Source: Xiphydria camelus | Lineage: Eukaryota > Arthropoda > Insecta > Hymenoptera > Xiphydriidae | Length of the DNA: 64,000 bases | Direction: 5' to 3' | NCBI GenBank assembly: GCA_963678675.1 | Contig: OY783199.1 | Coordinates: forward strand, 13,958,232 to 14,022,231 | Shown: positions 34,457 to 46,088 of the stretch, piece after piece | How the letters are laid out: every line of letters starts with the position of its first letter | Numbering within the stretch: the first letter of the stretch is position 1 | Translations under genes and position numbers: made by a program | Notes under the pieces: generated by a model | What the model was told of the DNA's origin: nothing | The model's database searches: none | Seen by the model: the letters and a program-made list of their open reading frames with translations, nothing else

Positions 34457-34713
34457 TGGACAAAACCGTATCGTCAAAAACTCCGGCGAATTCGAACCGG
34501 ATGCGCGAAGCACGGACGGATGTTGGAGGAGGAGGAGGAGGAGGAGGAGGAGGCGATGACAAGGACGGCGACGACGTATTAAATGGAGAAGACAGCAACG
34601 ACGTGATGCTGCTGCAAAAGCTTGGGGGAGCGCCGCGACAGCGGCGCAGGGGCGATAGCCCCCCGGGGATTGACGAGCGAAGCGAGTAGGGGGCGGAGCC
34701 CCCTAGTACAAAT
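34457..34713. repeat. (GGA)n run and GC-rich repeat
   Basis: About 36 bp of GGA repeats at 34518-34553, then GC-rich sequence ending in GGGGGCGGAGCCCCCTAG, a perfect inversion. The glycine-rich reading frame here comes from the repeat. Confidence 0.6.
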
Positions 34714-35460
34714 AAAAATTTCTGTGTTATTAAGTGTTGCTAGGTCAACAAAGAGCCTAGCGGAATAAGCATGTGAAATCTGCCCCCACGTGTATCAGCA
34801 CCAAATTTATATGATCGATAGGCATCTATGAGAAACTAAATCTCCTAATTTTTTAGACCCCAAATCACTATAGGGGGGGGGGGGGGAAGTAAAATCGAAA
34901 AACAGCTTTTTCTCCGGAACGGCTCGACCGATTTTCATGAAAAAATATATGTTACTCTTTCTGAAAAGCCAATTCCAAAAAAAGATCTTGAATTTTTTTT
35001 TTAAAATTCGCCCAAAAAAAATATGAAATATTTAAACAATTTTTTTTATGTTATAATTAATCGGAAAACCTCCAATTCTTTTCTCATTTTTTTCTTTGGA
35101 ATGTCCTTAATAACATAATTTTTCCAATTTCATCGGAAGTGTACCCCACTGAAAATTATTAACAAATGTACACGGCTCATCACCTACCTTCTATATATAT
35201 ATATATATATATGATATACACTGTACACTCACTACAAAGGAATTTTTCCACTTTTATGATAATTCGGCATATGATAATTGATAATTTTTTGGAACAGTCT
35301 TTCAATGATATTATTTATTTATTTATTATTATTTCAATGCTTCTTTTACAATGAACGAGCTCGCATCTCACGATATGGGGTGCTTCATTTCTGTAAGTCT
35401 TCTGGCCTCTCACTTATAAATACTTACATATAGTTAAAAATACTCGATGAAAAAACAATT

Positions 35461-36278
35461 TTAATCCTCGTCACTGTTTTCATGTACTACTGGAACGATT
35501 CCATTTTTCATGAAAATTTTATTTAGTATTTCAGCTGGTCGAACAATTTTTGATAAGTAACTTGCATTTGATAAATAATACACAATAACAGCAATGTGAG
35601 AACAGCAGCCAACTGTTCTTCTGCCATTAGCACATTCACATGCATAGTTTATTATGCCAGAAATCCCGATACTGTTAGGTTTGTACCTAACGAAGCATCT
35701 ATATGATGTCCGAGAAATGTGTCGATATGGTACTTTGAATTTGAGCACATTTGGTTCAGCCATCACATATTCGAAAACAACTTTTCCATCTTCATCTATC
35801 ATTTCGGCTAAATACGATACAGCTTGGGAAAGTTGGTATGATCCAGTAAAAAGAATCTTCAATTCCTTTTCAGTCATTTCTGGAAAGTCAAGGATTTTGT
35901 CAGAAGTAAGAGATTGAAAAGAACCTTTCGCCGGATCCAACCTTTCGTCTCTGCCTCGGTAGCTAGATCATTTTCCGTGCCATTCTGACTGTGCATTCTT
36001 TCTAAAATTTCATCCGTATATTCTACATCAGGTTGTAGCCTTTTGCCGTACGAGTTATTCAAAAATGAGGCAATTCTAAAATAAACTCCAACTTTAGGTA
36101 TCAGTTTGTTGTTGATTTTGTCATCTAAAAGACGATATTTTTGTTTGAGAATGCCGTGAACAGATTCAACCAAACAGCGAATTTTAGTCACAAAACGAGA
36201 TTGGTTAGATTCTTGAGTCGTTAATTGCTTGCGCTTCCCTTTCAAGGCAGGCATCAATACTCCAAAATGCAAATGCAA
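35461..36278 (-). pseudogene. Transposase C-terminal half with SWIM finger, frameshifted
   Basis: Two overlapping minus-strand frames. The first (36278-35874) starts in PALKGKRKQLTTQESNQSRF, where ESNQSRFVTKIRCLVESVHG carries the probable catalytic Glu of the DDE triad. It runs on to ETKGWIRRK. The second (35940-35461) contains ILFTGSYQLSQAVSYLAEM and the SWIM-like finger CECANGRRTVGCCSH near residue 108. A frameshift lies between 35874 and 35940. The catalytic Asp blocks are missing because the 5' part is replaced by the inverted arm. Family: DDE_Tnp_4-type transposase with a SWIM tail, similar to ISL2EU-type elements. It acts in the nucleus on the element ends. This copy cannot be functional. 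Confidence 0.8.
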
Positions 36279-36506
36279 TACTGCAAACCTAACGGTATCG
36301 GAATTTCTGGCATAATAAACTGTGCATGTGAATGTGCTAATGGCAGAAGAACAGTTGGCTACTGTCCTTACATTGCTGCTATTGTGTATTATTTATCAAA
36401 TGCAAGATACTTATCAAAAATTATTCGACCAGCTGAAATACTGAGTAAAATGTTCATGAAAAATGGAATCGTTCCAGTAGTAAATGAAAACAGTGACGAG
36501 GATTAA
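36272..36506 (+). pseudogene. Inverted duplicate of the transposase C-terminus
   Basis: The plus-strand frame contains NCACECANGRRTVGYCPYIA and IVPVVNENSDED, nearly the same as the minus-strand C-terminus ending at 35461. The finger residues Cys-Ser-His are changed (YCPYI), so this arm decays independently. It is part of the right inverted arm. Confidence 0.8.
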
Positions 36507-37183
36507 AATTGTTCTTCCATCAAGTATTTGTAACTATATGTAAGTATTTATAAGTGAGAGGCCAGAAGACTTACAGAAATGAAGCACCCCGTATCGTGAG
36601 ATGCGAGCTCGTTCATAGTAAAGGAAGCATTGAAATAATAATAAATAAATAAATAATATCATTGAAAGACTGTTCCAAAAAATTAACAATTATCATATGC
36701 CGAATTATCGTAAAAATGGAAAAATTCCTTTGTAGTGAGTGTACAGTGTATATCATATATATATAGAAGGTAGGTGATGAGCCGTGTACATTTGTTAATA
36801 TTTTTCAGTGGGGTACACTTCCGATGAAATTGGAAAAATTATAACATAAATTCCGATTAATTATAACATAAAAAAAATTGTTTAAAAACTTCATACATTT
36901 TTTTGGGCGAATTTTCAAAAAAAAAATTCAAGATATTTTTTTGGAATTGGCTTTTCAGAAAGAGTAACATATTTTTTTCACGAAAATCGGTTGAGCTGTT
37001 CCGGAGAAAAAGCTGTTTTTCGATTTTATTCCCCCCCCCTCCCCCCATAACTCCCACCCCTATAGCGATTAGGGGTCTAAAAATTTAGGAGATTTAGTTT
37101 CTCATAGATGCCTATCGATTATATAAATTTGGTGCTGATACACGTGGGGGCAGATTTCACATGCTTATTCCGCTAGGCCCTTT

Positions 37184-37600
37184 AAGCTACAATTGGATTT
37201 GTTCATATGGATTTTATTTAAAACATAAAAGACTGTTGTTAGTAAAATAAAATACATTTTGAACTAAAACATTATAAATAATTCAGTTTGAACAGAAACT
37301 GCAATTTCGACAAAATCAGCTTTCTGAGATAATTAGCAATTTGTTATTTCTTTACTGATAGATTTCTGGGATTAAAAATTTCTGTGTTATTAAGTGTTAC
37401 TAGGTCAACAAATTTGAGCTACAAATGGATCTGTTCATATGATTTTTATTTGAAACATAAAAGGCTATTGTTAGTAAAGTAAAATGTATTTTGCACAGAA
37501 ACATTGAAAATAATTCAGTTTGAACAGAACTGTTTGAAATAGCCTATACTTTTATGCCACAATCATCTGCATTGCATTCGCAAAGATCATGAAACAAAAT
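37184..37600 (+). repeat. Tandem repeat unit pair carrying the empty insertion site
   Basis: The sequence AAAAATTTCTGTGTTATTAA up to the AATAATTCAGTTTGAACAGAA stretch occurs twice in diverged form. The first unit is 34714-34749 joined to 37184-37366 across the transposon. The second is 37374-37535. They include ATTTAAAACATAAAAG and ATTTGAAACATAAAAG versions. Confidence 0.75.
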
Positions 37601-38589
37601 CAGCTGTTCAACTATCCACGGCATACACTATAGGGCTCTAGCGTACTTCCACAAACGTAGCTTTTGTTTGTGTTACATGTGTACATATAGAGAATGTACA
37701 TCCAAGTTTCGCCAAGAAACCCAGCTTGGTGGCGCTGCTTGTATTTACCTTTTGATGACGATTTTCCACGGAAAGAATTTATTTGAATGCTTTGAAATCT
37801 ACATTCTATTATAATTGAGGCCATGTTGATTAAATCTGATAGGTAAAACACTTCAATTATTATCCAAAATAACGTGTAAACAGCGCTTATACCACGGGCA
37901 TCTGCTTAATGCTTGGTGCGTGCCACAGATGGCACTCTATCTGTTTTGTGCAGTAACACAATCGCCCTATAGGTTGAAATTTCACTTTGAACACATCTAT
38001 ACTGGAGAAAATTCTTTGTGAACTTAACCCTTGATTTGTTAAGCAGTTTTTATTAAGGAAACTGATCAATTTTAACTAGTTCAGATGCTAATATGATGGG
38101 ATTCAACATCATTCGCGTGGCGCCATCAATCGCCTATTTTTAGAAATTTTAAAAAAATTGCGTTTTGAAACTGAGCTCCACAAATGCGCGAACGTTCGTG
38201 CTCGATCCCTATTTCCAATTTCAGGGGCCTCGCGGTGGGGTACCGGTCGCGACGGCAAGGCGGGCGTTGTGCCTCGGTAATTAAGCGTAATATAGTGCCT
38301 GGATCCCTTCTCGGGTTGCGGGAGCCTCGCGGGAGGGCACGGGACGAGCAACGAAATCAACTATGCGTAGTATAGCTGGGCACACAGTGTGGGAGCGGAG
38401 GTGAAGAAGCCCGAAGTTACTTCGTCATCCTTTACTACGCGTCGTTTTACCGACAAGACCGCGGATAGCGGGTGAATGCCGACGAATGCCGAATGTTTGG
38501 CGCAATAGAGCTTCCAAACACTACGCGAAGGATCACGAATGGCGAATATTCGCCAAATGCACGCATTGTCTGGGACCGGCTGTAGATAT
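37601..38589. other. Interval without a recognised gene
   Basis: The GC-rich part at 38170-38400 gives a short minus frame (38109-38360) with no known domain. I see no splice or promoter signal that would make it a gene. Confidence 0.4.
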
Positions 38590-38706
38590 CGCTCGCTCCG
38601 CCGATTCTAACCTAACCAAACTTAATTTAACACATTGAAATATAAATAAATCAGATTCGGTAAGGTTAGGTTAGGTTAGGTTAGGCTAGAATCGGCGGAG
38701 TGAGCG
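38590..38706. repeat. Hairpin with telomere-type TTAGG repeats
   Basis: The arms CGCTCGCTCCGCCGATTCTA and its near complement TAGAATCGGCGGAGTGAGCG enclose CCTAACC on the left and four TTAGG copies (TAGGTTAGGTTAGG) on the right. TTAGG is the insect telomere repeat, but here it is internal and belongs to the stem of a small palindromic element. Confidence 0.7.
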
Positions 38707-38855
38707 AAATGAGTGAAGCCACAAAAGTTATTTACCTAGGCAAATGCTATTTGCCTGAAATGACCATTTGTCTACAAAATATGTACTTTATATCGGTACA
38801 CGTATTGTATACCTACATATATTTTACGTCTGGTGTACCAAAATACGTATAATAT

Positions 38856-39101
38856 ACCATATGTCCGCGATCAAACCTACCATAGCACAATTGCGAGTTT
38901 TGCATGAGCACCCCCGTGAGTCTCCTCGTCCAATAGAATCACCGGAGAAGCGTGAATGCGCATGCGTAGTCATCCGCGAGTGGCGTGGCGTGGCGTAGCA
39001 TTCACGCTTCTCCGGTGATTCTATTGGACGAGGAGACTCACGGGGGTGCTCATGCAAAACTCGCAATTTTGCTATGGTAGGTTTGATCGCGGACATATGG
39101 T
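38856..39101. mobile_element. Palindromic MITE (ACCATATGTCCGCGATC ends)
   Basis: A 246-bp palindrome. The ends ACCATATGTCCGCGATCAAA pair with their complement at 39101. Inner arms include GCATGAGCACCCCCGTGAG and CCGGAGAAGCGTGAATGC. Its termini resemble those of the adjoining element, so it may be that element's deletion derivative. Confidence 0.8.
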
Positions 39102-39103
39102 AC

Positions 39104-41262
39104 GTACCGTATATCCGTGATCAAAGAGGACATATCATAACTGCGAGTTTCGCATGAGCACCCCTGTGTACGGTTGAGTCTCTGAGTCTCCTCGTCCAAT
39201 GAGAGTCACCGGAGAAGGTGAATACGCATGCGTGGTCCAATGTATATACATATGTAGAGAGAGGAAAGGTTGTCTGGTAACTCTAGACAAATGAGACGCA
39301 GCCAGTAAAAGCGCGGGGGTGACGTCAGCCCAGGTGCCACATTTGAATGTAGTATTATGAAGCGCGTTAACTTCTTTAAAGTTTCAAATGCAATAATAAT
39401 TTGTGGTAATACAATACCACTTTTATAAAAGGTTTTGAGTTTAGAAAACTATTTAATCTAGCTTTAATATAAGTAACTTATTAAGTAGCTTACATGAAGT
39501 AGGTATTTACATGGGTACAGTGTTTAACATTAAACTATCTTTTTGTATAATCCACTATGGATTTTTCTGAAAGGAAGTGCATATATTTATAAACATTTTT
39601 TGCTTTAGCCTGATGGGCACATTATAATAACTTCTGAAACTAGCAGTAAAACCTATAATTTTTTGAATAAGCAGAACATTAGTTTTGTATTTTTAGTGTA
39701 TATTGTTTATTTTATTTCATAAGATTAGGACTGTATAATGAAAAAAAAAATTATTCGTTTAATATGGTTTATTTTTGTAACGCCATATCCTGAAATTACA
39801 TTCATTTGACAGTTTCAATGAATCAAAACAATTATTATTGACAAGTGAAAAATAAAGAAATTTTATTTCACAGTCAACAAACAACAAATTTAAGTTTTTA
39901 CATCAAACATTTATTAACTATTAACAAATTTCATGAACAATTTTATTCATAATATAATGAAAATTTATATGTGAATACAGTAAAGCCGTTTCAATGTGGT
40001 CTTCGAATCAGGTATAATACTTTAGGATTTACTATCTTTTTCAGTTTTTTAAATAATTTGTTGTCTTTGTGATCATGTAAGGGCGCCTTTCTCTTTTTTG
40101 TTTCTCCTCGGCTTGTTTCAAATTTAGATATTTTATTCTGATAAATATTCTTTGTTAACTGAAGTGTTTTACCTGTTTTTTTCTGTATAATAAAATGTGA
40201 TTTGTGTGAAAAATTAATTTGATTGTTTAATTAGATCACGAATCCAAGACTACCAATTAAATTTATTTTTATATTTCTGAAACTTCTTAGCTAGCTGTTA
40301 ATTGATACTGCTATATTTCGAATACTACAGGTATGTCAGCTTTGCCAAGGTGGCAAATGTCGAATTCTATAGGCGGCAAGTATCTCTAGTGGCGCCACGA
40401 GGTGGTCGCAGTTCGTAACTCTGGGGTGATAAGTGACCAATCAGGATCAAGTATTCCGTTGTGGTGGGTTACAGACAACGGAATACTTGATCCTGATTGG
40501 TCACTTATCACCCCAAAGTTTCGTGGACTATCCACGAGGTCGCGCGCGCGTCAATAATTTGAGATACTTGCCTAGCCTATAGATGACGGTACTTTAATTG
40601 ATACCGCTATATTAGTAATATAAGTATACAACTTTGCATCCACCGTTTCTCTCATATCTGAATATAACGAAAACGGCGGAAGCAAAGTTGTACACCTCTT
40701 AGGTACTATTCGAAAGCGATTCCCACGTGACGTCACATGGCGTGAGAAAGATGCGCAAGAGCATACAGTGTTGTTTATCGTGGGTTAGACGGTGTAAGTG
40801 AAATAGAGCGAATTGGAATTGAATTTCGAGCGCCATCTGAAGACTGGTCACATACTTAACCCGTTAATAGTTAATATTATATAATACTGTGACCAGTCCA
40901 TAGATGTCGCCCGCTACCCGTTTTTAATTCATCTTTTAAACACTAGAGAGTGCTATCTATTCTCTAACTAAGTTATTGTAATTAATCTATGGGTTGGATA
41001 CGACTGTCACTTGACGCAGGATTCACGAACAGTCACAAAACCATTCCAACCGCTGCTGCCAGTCCCAGCAGTACAAACATCGCGGCAAACAGCAGTTCCG
41101 CGATAGTTTCAGGACCGTACAGAAACTGTGGGTTGGGACAAACCTTCTATTGGACGAGGAAATATCCTCCTCAGTACAGAGCGGTACTCAACCACACAGA
41201 GGGGTGCTCATGCAAAACTCGCAGTTTTGATATGTCCTCTTTGATCATGGACGTACGGTAAG
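39104..41262. mobile_element. TIR element related to the adjoining palindrome, no gene
   Basis: The left end has GATCAAAGAGGACATATC followed by AACTGCGAGTTTCGCATGAG. The right end, inverted, has GATCAAAGAGGACATATC and AACTGCGAGTTTTGCATGAG. The interior of about 1.9 kb is mostly AT-rich and encodes nothing recognisable. It includes a hairpin at 40423-40514. The frame 40989-41261 runs into the right terminus and is not a gene. Target duplication is not clear. Confidence 0.6.
40423..40514. repeat. Hairpin, GGGGTGATAAGTGACC arms
   Basis: GGGGTGATAAGTGACCAATC pairs with GATTGGTCACTTATCACCCC. The inner part GATCAAGTATTCCGTTGTGG is shared with the hairpin at 43699-43810. Confidence 0.8.
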
Positions 41263-41282
41263 TGAAACGGATATTCGCACAT

Positions 41283-42110
41283 TGAAAATACCTCCCAAAT
41301 ATTATTAGTCCATGGAAATCGTACTAAAAAAGGGGTGTTGCCTTGCATCAAATGAGGTACCTAGTTTTGGTTTTTTGATATGTTGTATCTTATAAAGTGG
41401 TAATGACAAATCCGAGTTTTCGACCTCGGAAGCCCTCCGGATCATTGACTACGTTTCCACCGCAGGGTTAAATCCGAGATTTAGTAATCCTCGTATTATT
41501 CAATCTCAAATATTTCATCGACGGAGATACCTCTCGGATTAATAAGTCTAATCCTACCAAATTGGCAACATTAGACTTATTAATCCGATATAATCCTATA
41601 GATATCTGCGGTGGAGACAAGAAGTCTCTATACGAGGATTTCTAAATCTCGGATTTAACGCTACGGTGGAGACGTAGTCATTGATAATTACTTGAACAAC
41701 CGCTAAATATTAGGACTTTCAGTTTTTGTCAATTTTGACCATCAAGGACTCATGTTACGGCGAAAGTCATTATATACAATTTTAAAGCAAATAAAATGTG
41801 CAACAAAGTGAAAGCAATTCGATCTCGGTAAACCAAACAGTTGTTAAGATACAGCTGTTCAAAATTTCCATAAATTTCCAAAAATAGGAAATTTTAGAGA
41901 CTTTTTTTAGTTTTCGTCAATTTTAACCACTAAGGACTTATTTTATGAAAAAAGTTATCGTATACCTTATTAAAGTAGACTAAATTTGCACCAAAGCGAG
42001 ACAAATTTGGTCTACGTAGACCTAAGAGCACCTGAGGTACAGCTGTACGCTGTAAGTATGTATGTATGCTGTATGTATGTATGTTTTAGACCTGGATGTA
42101 TATACCTAAC
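41283..42110 (-). repeat. Diverged repeat, inverted partner at 49225-49533
   Basis: The GCATCAAATGAGGTA and CGGAAGCCCTCCGGATCATT stretches match 49225-49533 in opposite orientation (AATGATCCGGAGGGCTTTCG there). A MITE lies inside this copy but not in the partner. The CAATTTTGACC stretches recur at 41733 and, slightly changed, at 41920. Nothing coding is visible. Confidence 0.6.
41447..41679. mobile_element. 233-bp palindromic MITE with ATT duplication
   Basis: The ends GACTACGTTTCCACCG and the inverted GACTACGTCTCCACCG are flanked by ATT (41444-41446, 41680-41682). The related uninterrupted sequence at about 49405-49425 (inverted) has one ATT. A 3-bp duplication fits PIF/Harbinger. Confidence 0.8.
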
Positions 42111-42111
42111 C

Positions 42112-42834
42112 CACAAAAACAGATTCTCTGTAAAAAAGGCGGCATGTTCATTCAGTGCCAACAAAAATTGATATGTAAAATATTCTCCAAAAAAGATTTG
42201 AAATCAATTAAGATCGCCATGTTCAAGATTTATGTATTAAAAGTAAAAGGCATCATTTGAAAGGAAAATTAATGTAAATCAAGTTACTAAAAAATTCGAC
42301 TAAAAAAATTTATAAAAAAATTTTAATAAAAAAGAACTTGCCGCGTTTAATTTTTCATATTTTGTCCAATATGCCGAATAATTGGCAGTGCTTGGACGGT
42401 GCTAGAGTGATTCATAAATTGCACTGCCGAAGTCAAATTCAGAGAAATTCAGAAGGCCCCCGCCTGATCGGTTTCCCGTGCGTCATTCGGTATACTGGTG
42501 GTATCATATAAGTGTATGAATTTATTTAAAATCATAAGTGCATAAACATCGAGTATAATTCTGTCTGAATTTTTTATTTTGAAGGGAAAAAACGCGGCAA
42601 GTTCTTTTTTATTAAAATTTTTTTTATAAATTTTTTTAGTCGAATTTTGTAGTCACTTGATTTACAATAATTTCCCTTTCAAATGATGCTTTTACTCTTT
42701 TTATATATAACTCTTGAACATGGCGATCTTAATTGATTTCAAATCTTTTTTGGAGAATATTTTACGTATCAATTTTTGTTGGCACTGAATGAACATGCCG
42801 CCTTTTTTTTTACAGAGAATCTGTTTTTATGGGG
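42112..42834. repeat. 723-bp palindromic element
   Basis: Outer arms AAAAACAGATTCTCTG and CAGAGAATCTGTTTTT. The arms extend inward through GCGGCATGTTCATTCAGTGC and ACTTGCCGCG to a centre of about 200 bp near 42370-42575. No coding region. Confidence 0.8.
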
Positions 42835-43698
42835 GGATTTCACTACTTTTTGGAATGTATTCATGAGAAAGATACGTACATGTAGAAGAATAGCTTTTTA
42901 TTACCACAAAATTAAAGTCTCACATTTTATACCGATACGAGCCAATTAATTATAACCACGTTACTTTTGATTTATTCTCGTGATATTTTGAAAGGGATTT
43001 ATAGACTAGAGAGCCCTTATATTTTTCACTATGCCTTAGTATTTTGGTGAAATAAAACATATACCGCTTTAGAATTTATAGACCATCGGATTTCTCTTAT
43101 ATTTTGGTCGTCTACAGAAATCCATTAAGACGTTTTACCTTGAACTCTAAGTCTACTCTTCCAATGACCATGACGAATTGTTTCACCACATATAAAGATA
43201 CCACTTATGACAGTATATATCGTCCCCTTCCTGCAAAGTCACTAACTAACATATTTTGTAAAATTCACCTAACTGGACCTAGTAGCTTAATTTGATTAAA
43301 TCTTTAAATGGTAAAACTCACTAAGTGCTAAATGCGTTGGAAGTGAGCATGCGCGCATCATAAAAAGTCATTAACCGAAATATAATACCGATATTATAGA
43401 GGAGAAACTACCTACTAAGTCAGTTGATGATAAATGCTAGTTCGTGACTTTTTGCGGGAAGGGGAAGTTATGTTGTTACATATATTAACTCGAGACGTTG
43501 GAATAGTTTTAAGAAATCCTTTTGCATGCACCGCTGAAATTTCGCCCTTATTCGTAAATAAATTTAATTTAATTATTACCACATCATTTACAGCTTCGAT
43601 GCTGACCTTACGACTCATTTCAGTCCGAGTAGAACATTCATTGCAAATATCATCATAAATATGCCAATGCGAATAAAAATCATCTATTAACTGTTGCA
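42835..43698. other. Interval without a recognised gene
   Basis: A short minus frame at 43415-43618 (MSRKVSIEAVNDVVIIKLNL) has no domain that I recognise and no surrounding gene signals. It may be a fragment of something, but I cannot name it. Confidence 0.35.
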
Positions 43699-43810
43699 GA
43701 TCAAGTATTCCGTTGTGGTGGGGGTCCTGATTGGTCTAATCGCAAAGATGCGTATACGTTTCTTAGCGAGTAGACCAATCAGGACCCCCGCCGCACCGGA
43801 ATACTTGATC
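43699..43810. repeat. Hairpin, GATCAAGTATTCCG arms
   Basis: GATCAAGTATTCCGTTGTGG pairs with CCGCACCGGAATACTTGATC, and GGGGGTCCTGATTGGTCT with its complement. Related to 40423-40514. Confidence 0.8.
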
Positions 43811-43840
43811 CTGATTGGTCTCTTCGCTGAGTTGCGTGCA

Positions 43841-45510
43841 CGAGGTACATGTACACTTGACGTTTGACAGGTTGGTATATAAATTCGAACTTGGGATAGT
43901 ATAATACGAAAGAGGAAATATATCGATAAAGAAAAAATAATAATAAAGTAGTTACTACATTACTGTAATCCAATTCCATTGTATCCCTTATTTTTCTGCC
44001 ACGACTTTGATAGTTGATAGTGAATAAAAATCAAATTTATTAGCTGATCCATCCACTATCAACAATCAAAGTCGTGGGAGAAAAATAAGGGATACAATGG
44101 AATTGGATTACAATAATGGAGTAACTACTTTATTATTATTTTTTCTTTATTTATATATTTCCTCTTTCGTATTATACTATCACAAATTCCAATTTATATA
44201 CAAACCTGTCAAAAACGTGAAGTGTACATATACCTCACTTTTATTTCATCTCTTCTTCGCCTCTGGTATAATCATTTACACCCCACACAAAGCACGTTTT
44301 TGCAAGTAACTTTTCTGTAACATTCCTGCGATATTTTGCAATATTCGTGAATACTACCGTATGTTAGAAATATATATTTCTCGATAAATTCGCGAATGTT
44401 GCAAAATATCATAGAAACATTTCGGAATCATTACATCGAAAGATCTCCTCGATAAGGTACAGCTCGATAAGATTGTACTTGTCAGGTCTGAATTATATGG
44501 GGTTTTTATAATTATTTTAGGAAGTCTCAAAAGAATACAGGTGTAGCATAATATAGATCTGTGCTAGAAAGAATAAGGAATAACCTTCGACGAGCATTCG
44601 GGCTGTGGCAACAGAGGTTAGAATCAGCAAGACCATGGCAGGGAGGATATTGAAGGATGGACGCACGTCCATGTACTCGAGGCAGCAAATCTAACTCGCG
44701 GAATGAACCAATGCAGCTGGTTCTTGGAACAACAAGTGGACGATCCCTCGTTCGAAAGAAACCCCCTCGGGTTCGCACATGATTTGGAGTCTTTCTGGGT
44801 GGAATTGAATAGCAGCACGTTTATTTCTGTAACAGATTATAAATAACAAAATTATATCCAGCATTTCACTATTTAAAATATAGTACGAAGGAGGAAATAT
44901 ATCAATAGAGAAAAACTAATGTTAAAGTAATTACTTGATTATTGTAATCCAATTCAATTGCATCTGCTATTCTTCTGTCACGGTTTTGATGGAGAAGAAA
45001 CATCAAATTTATTTGTTAATCCATCGATTCACCCCATGCTCGCATGACGCTGAAAACAAAAAATAGAATGAACACAAAGATATTTGTCCTTCCATCGAAA
45101 GTGAGGTTAAAGTTGTCCGATGGCAATTAAACTTATCTGATGGGAATTCTTCTGAGACCGTCTCCTTTCCTGCTCTTGATGCACAGGCAACTAGAGAAAA
45201 ATACCAATGCATCCGTTCATTATCTCGATTAAACGAAAAAAATACAAACGATTATTAAACTATACGGAGCGTTTGTCACATTCACCACTATTGAGATTCA
45301 TTACTCCGATTGCACTGAATTATCACTTCTTATTAACAAGCGCGTCCGAGGATCGAAATAAACGCAAGGGAAATCGTTACGCGAAAATGGAAATATTTTA
45401 TTCACTTTGAAAACCATGACCAAACATTCAAGGAATATATTCTCTCACACACTCTCACATACATTTGATGGCGTATGCGTGTACCCGCATCTGTGTAGAC
45501 ATTTCCGATC
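43841..45510. repeat. Composite repeat, copy B
   Basis: It starts with a palindrome (43841-44237) whose centre near 44035 corresponds to position 1-87 of the window. The outer words are GAGGTACATGTACACTTGAC and, inverted, a GAGGTATATGTACACTTCAC version. From 44070 it is colinear with 90-2005, without the internal duplication of copy A. The 3' block 44880-45510 matches 1385-2005. No coding region is supported. Confidence 0.75.
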
Positions 45511-46088
45511 ATGACCGACTATCGCCGAAGATAGGCGGAATTAGAGTGACATTTTGACATATATATATTGCCCGAGAAATCGGATTCTCGACTTTCAGGC
45601 GACAGGGGCGTGGCTTTGCGTTGCTAAGGGCGAATCTCTGTTAATATTTAACTTATAACATTTATTCTGGTCTCTATCAATAGAGAATAGTCGATTTATA
45701 TGGCGTAACTAAGCATAGTTTTGGTTATAACCGTATATTTATTGAGAAAATTCGATGTAAAATTTGAGGGGTGAAGGGGGGGCAGACATTTTTCCTGTAA
45801 AGATACACGGGTGCTCGCTTGCTGCGACAGCGCTGTCGGCGTCGTTCTGACGAACTTGAATGAACATGCCGCGAGACACTACCGTGTCTCTTGATCTACA
45901 CAGCGTTTAGACTAGCATATGCTATGCTAGCATCTAGCCAGTGCTCCCGAGTGTTAATGAACTCAATTCAATGATACAATGTGTAACTAACTGCCTCTGT
46001 TCATCTGTCGTTCACATCTATTCGGCCGAGTTAGATATGTTCTAAAAGTTACGTGACGCGTTGAGTTCGAAAGTGAATTAATAATAAT
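45511..46088. other. Interval without a recognised gene
   Basis: Mixed-composition sequence without a convincing frame or repeat. Confidence 0.35.

Larger units (their letters stand above)
34750..37183 (-). mobile_element. DDE_Tnp_4/SWIM DNA transposon, copy 2 (foldback derivative)
   Basis: Both ends are preserved: AAAGAGCCTAGCGGAATAAG at 34750 and its inverted equivalent at 37183. The left 940 bp (34750-35690) reappears inverted as the right arm (about 36270-37183), including the last codons of the transposase. The 5' part of the gene has thus been replaced by an inverted copy of the 3' end. The insertion splits a tandem repeat whose other unit (37367-37600) keeps the empty site GGTCAACAAATTTGAGC at 37403-37419. 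Confidence 0.85.

Noticed and set aside
34456..34689. Glycine-rich acidic protein
   Set aside because: Made by a (GGA)n run and a GC palindrome, with no neighbouring gene signals.
38109..38375. Overlapping GC-rich frames on both strands
   Set aside because: No domain. Both strands are open because of composition.
40989..41261. 90-codon Ser/Thr/Ala-rich frame
   Set aside because: Runs into the terminal repeat of the 39104-41262 element. No domain.
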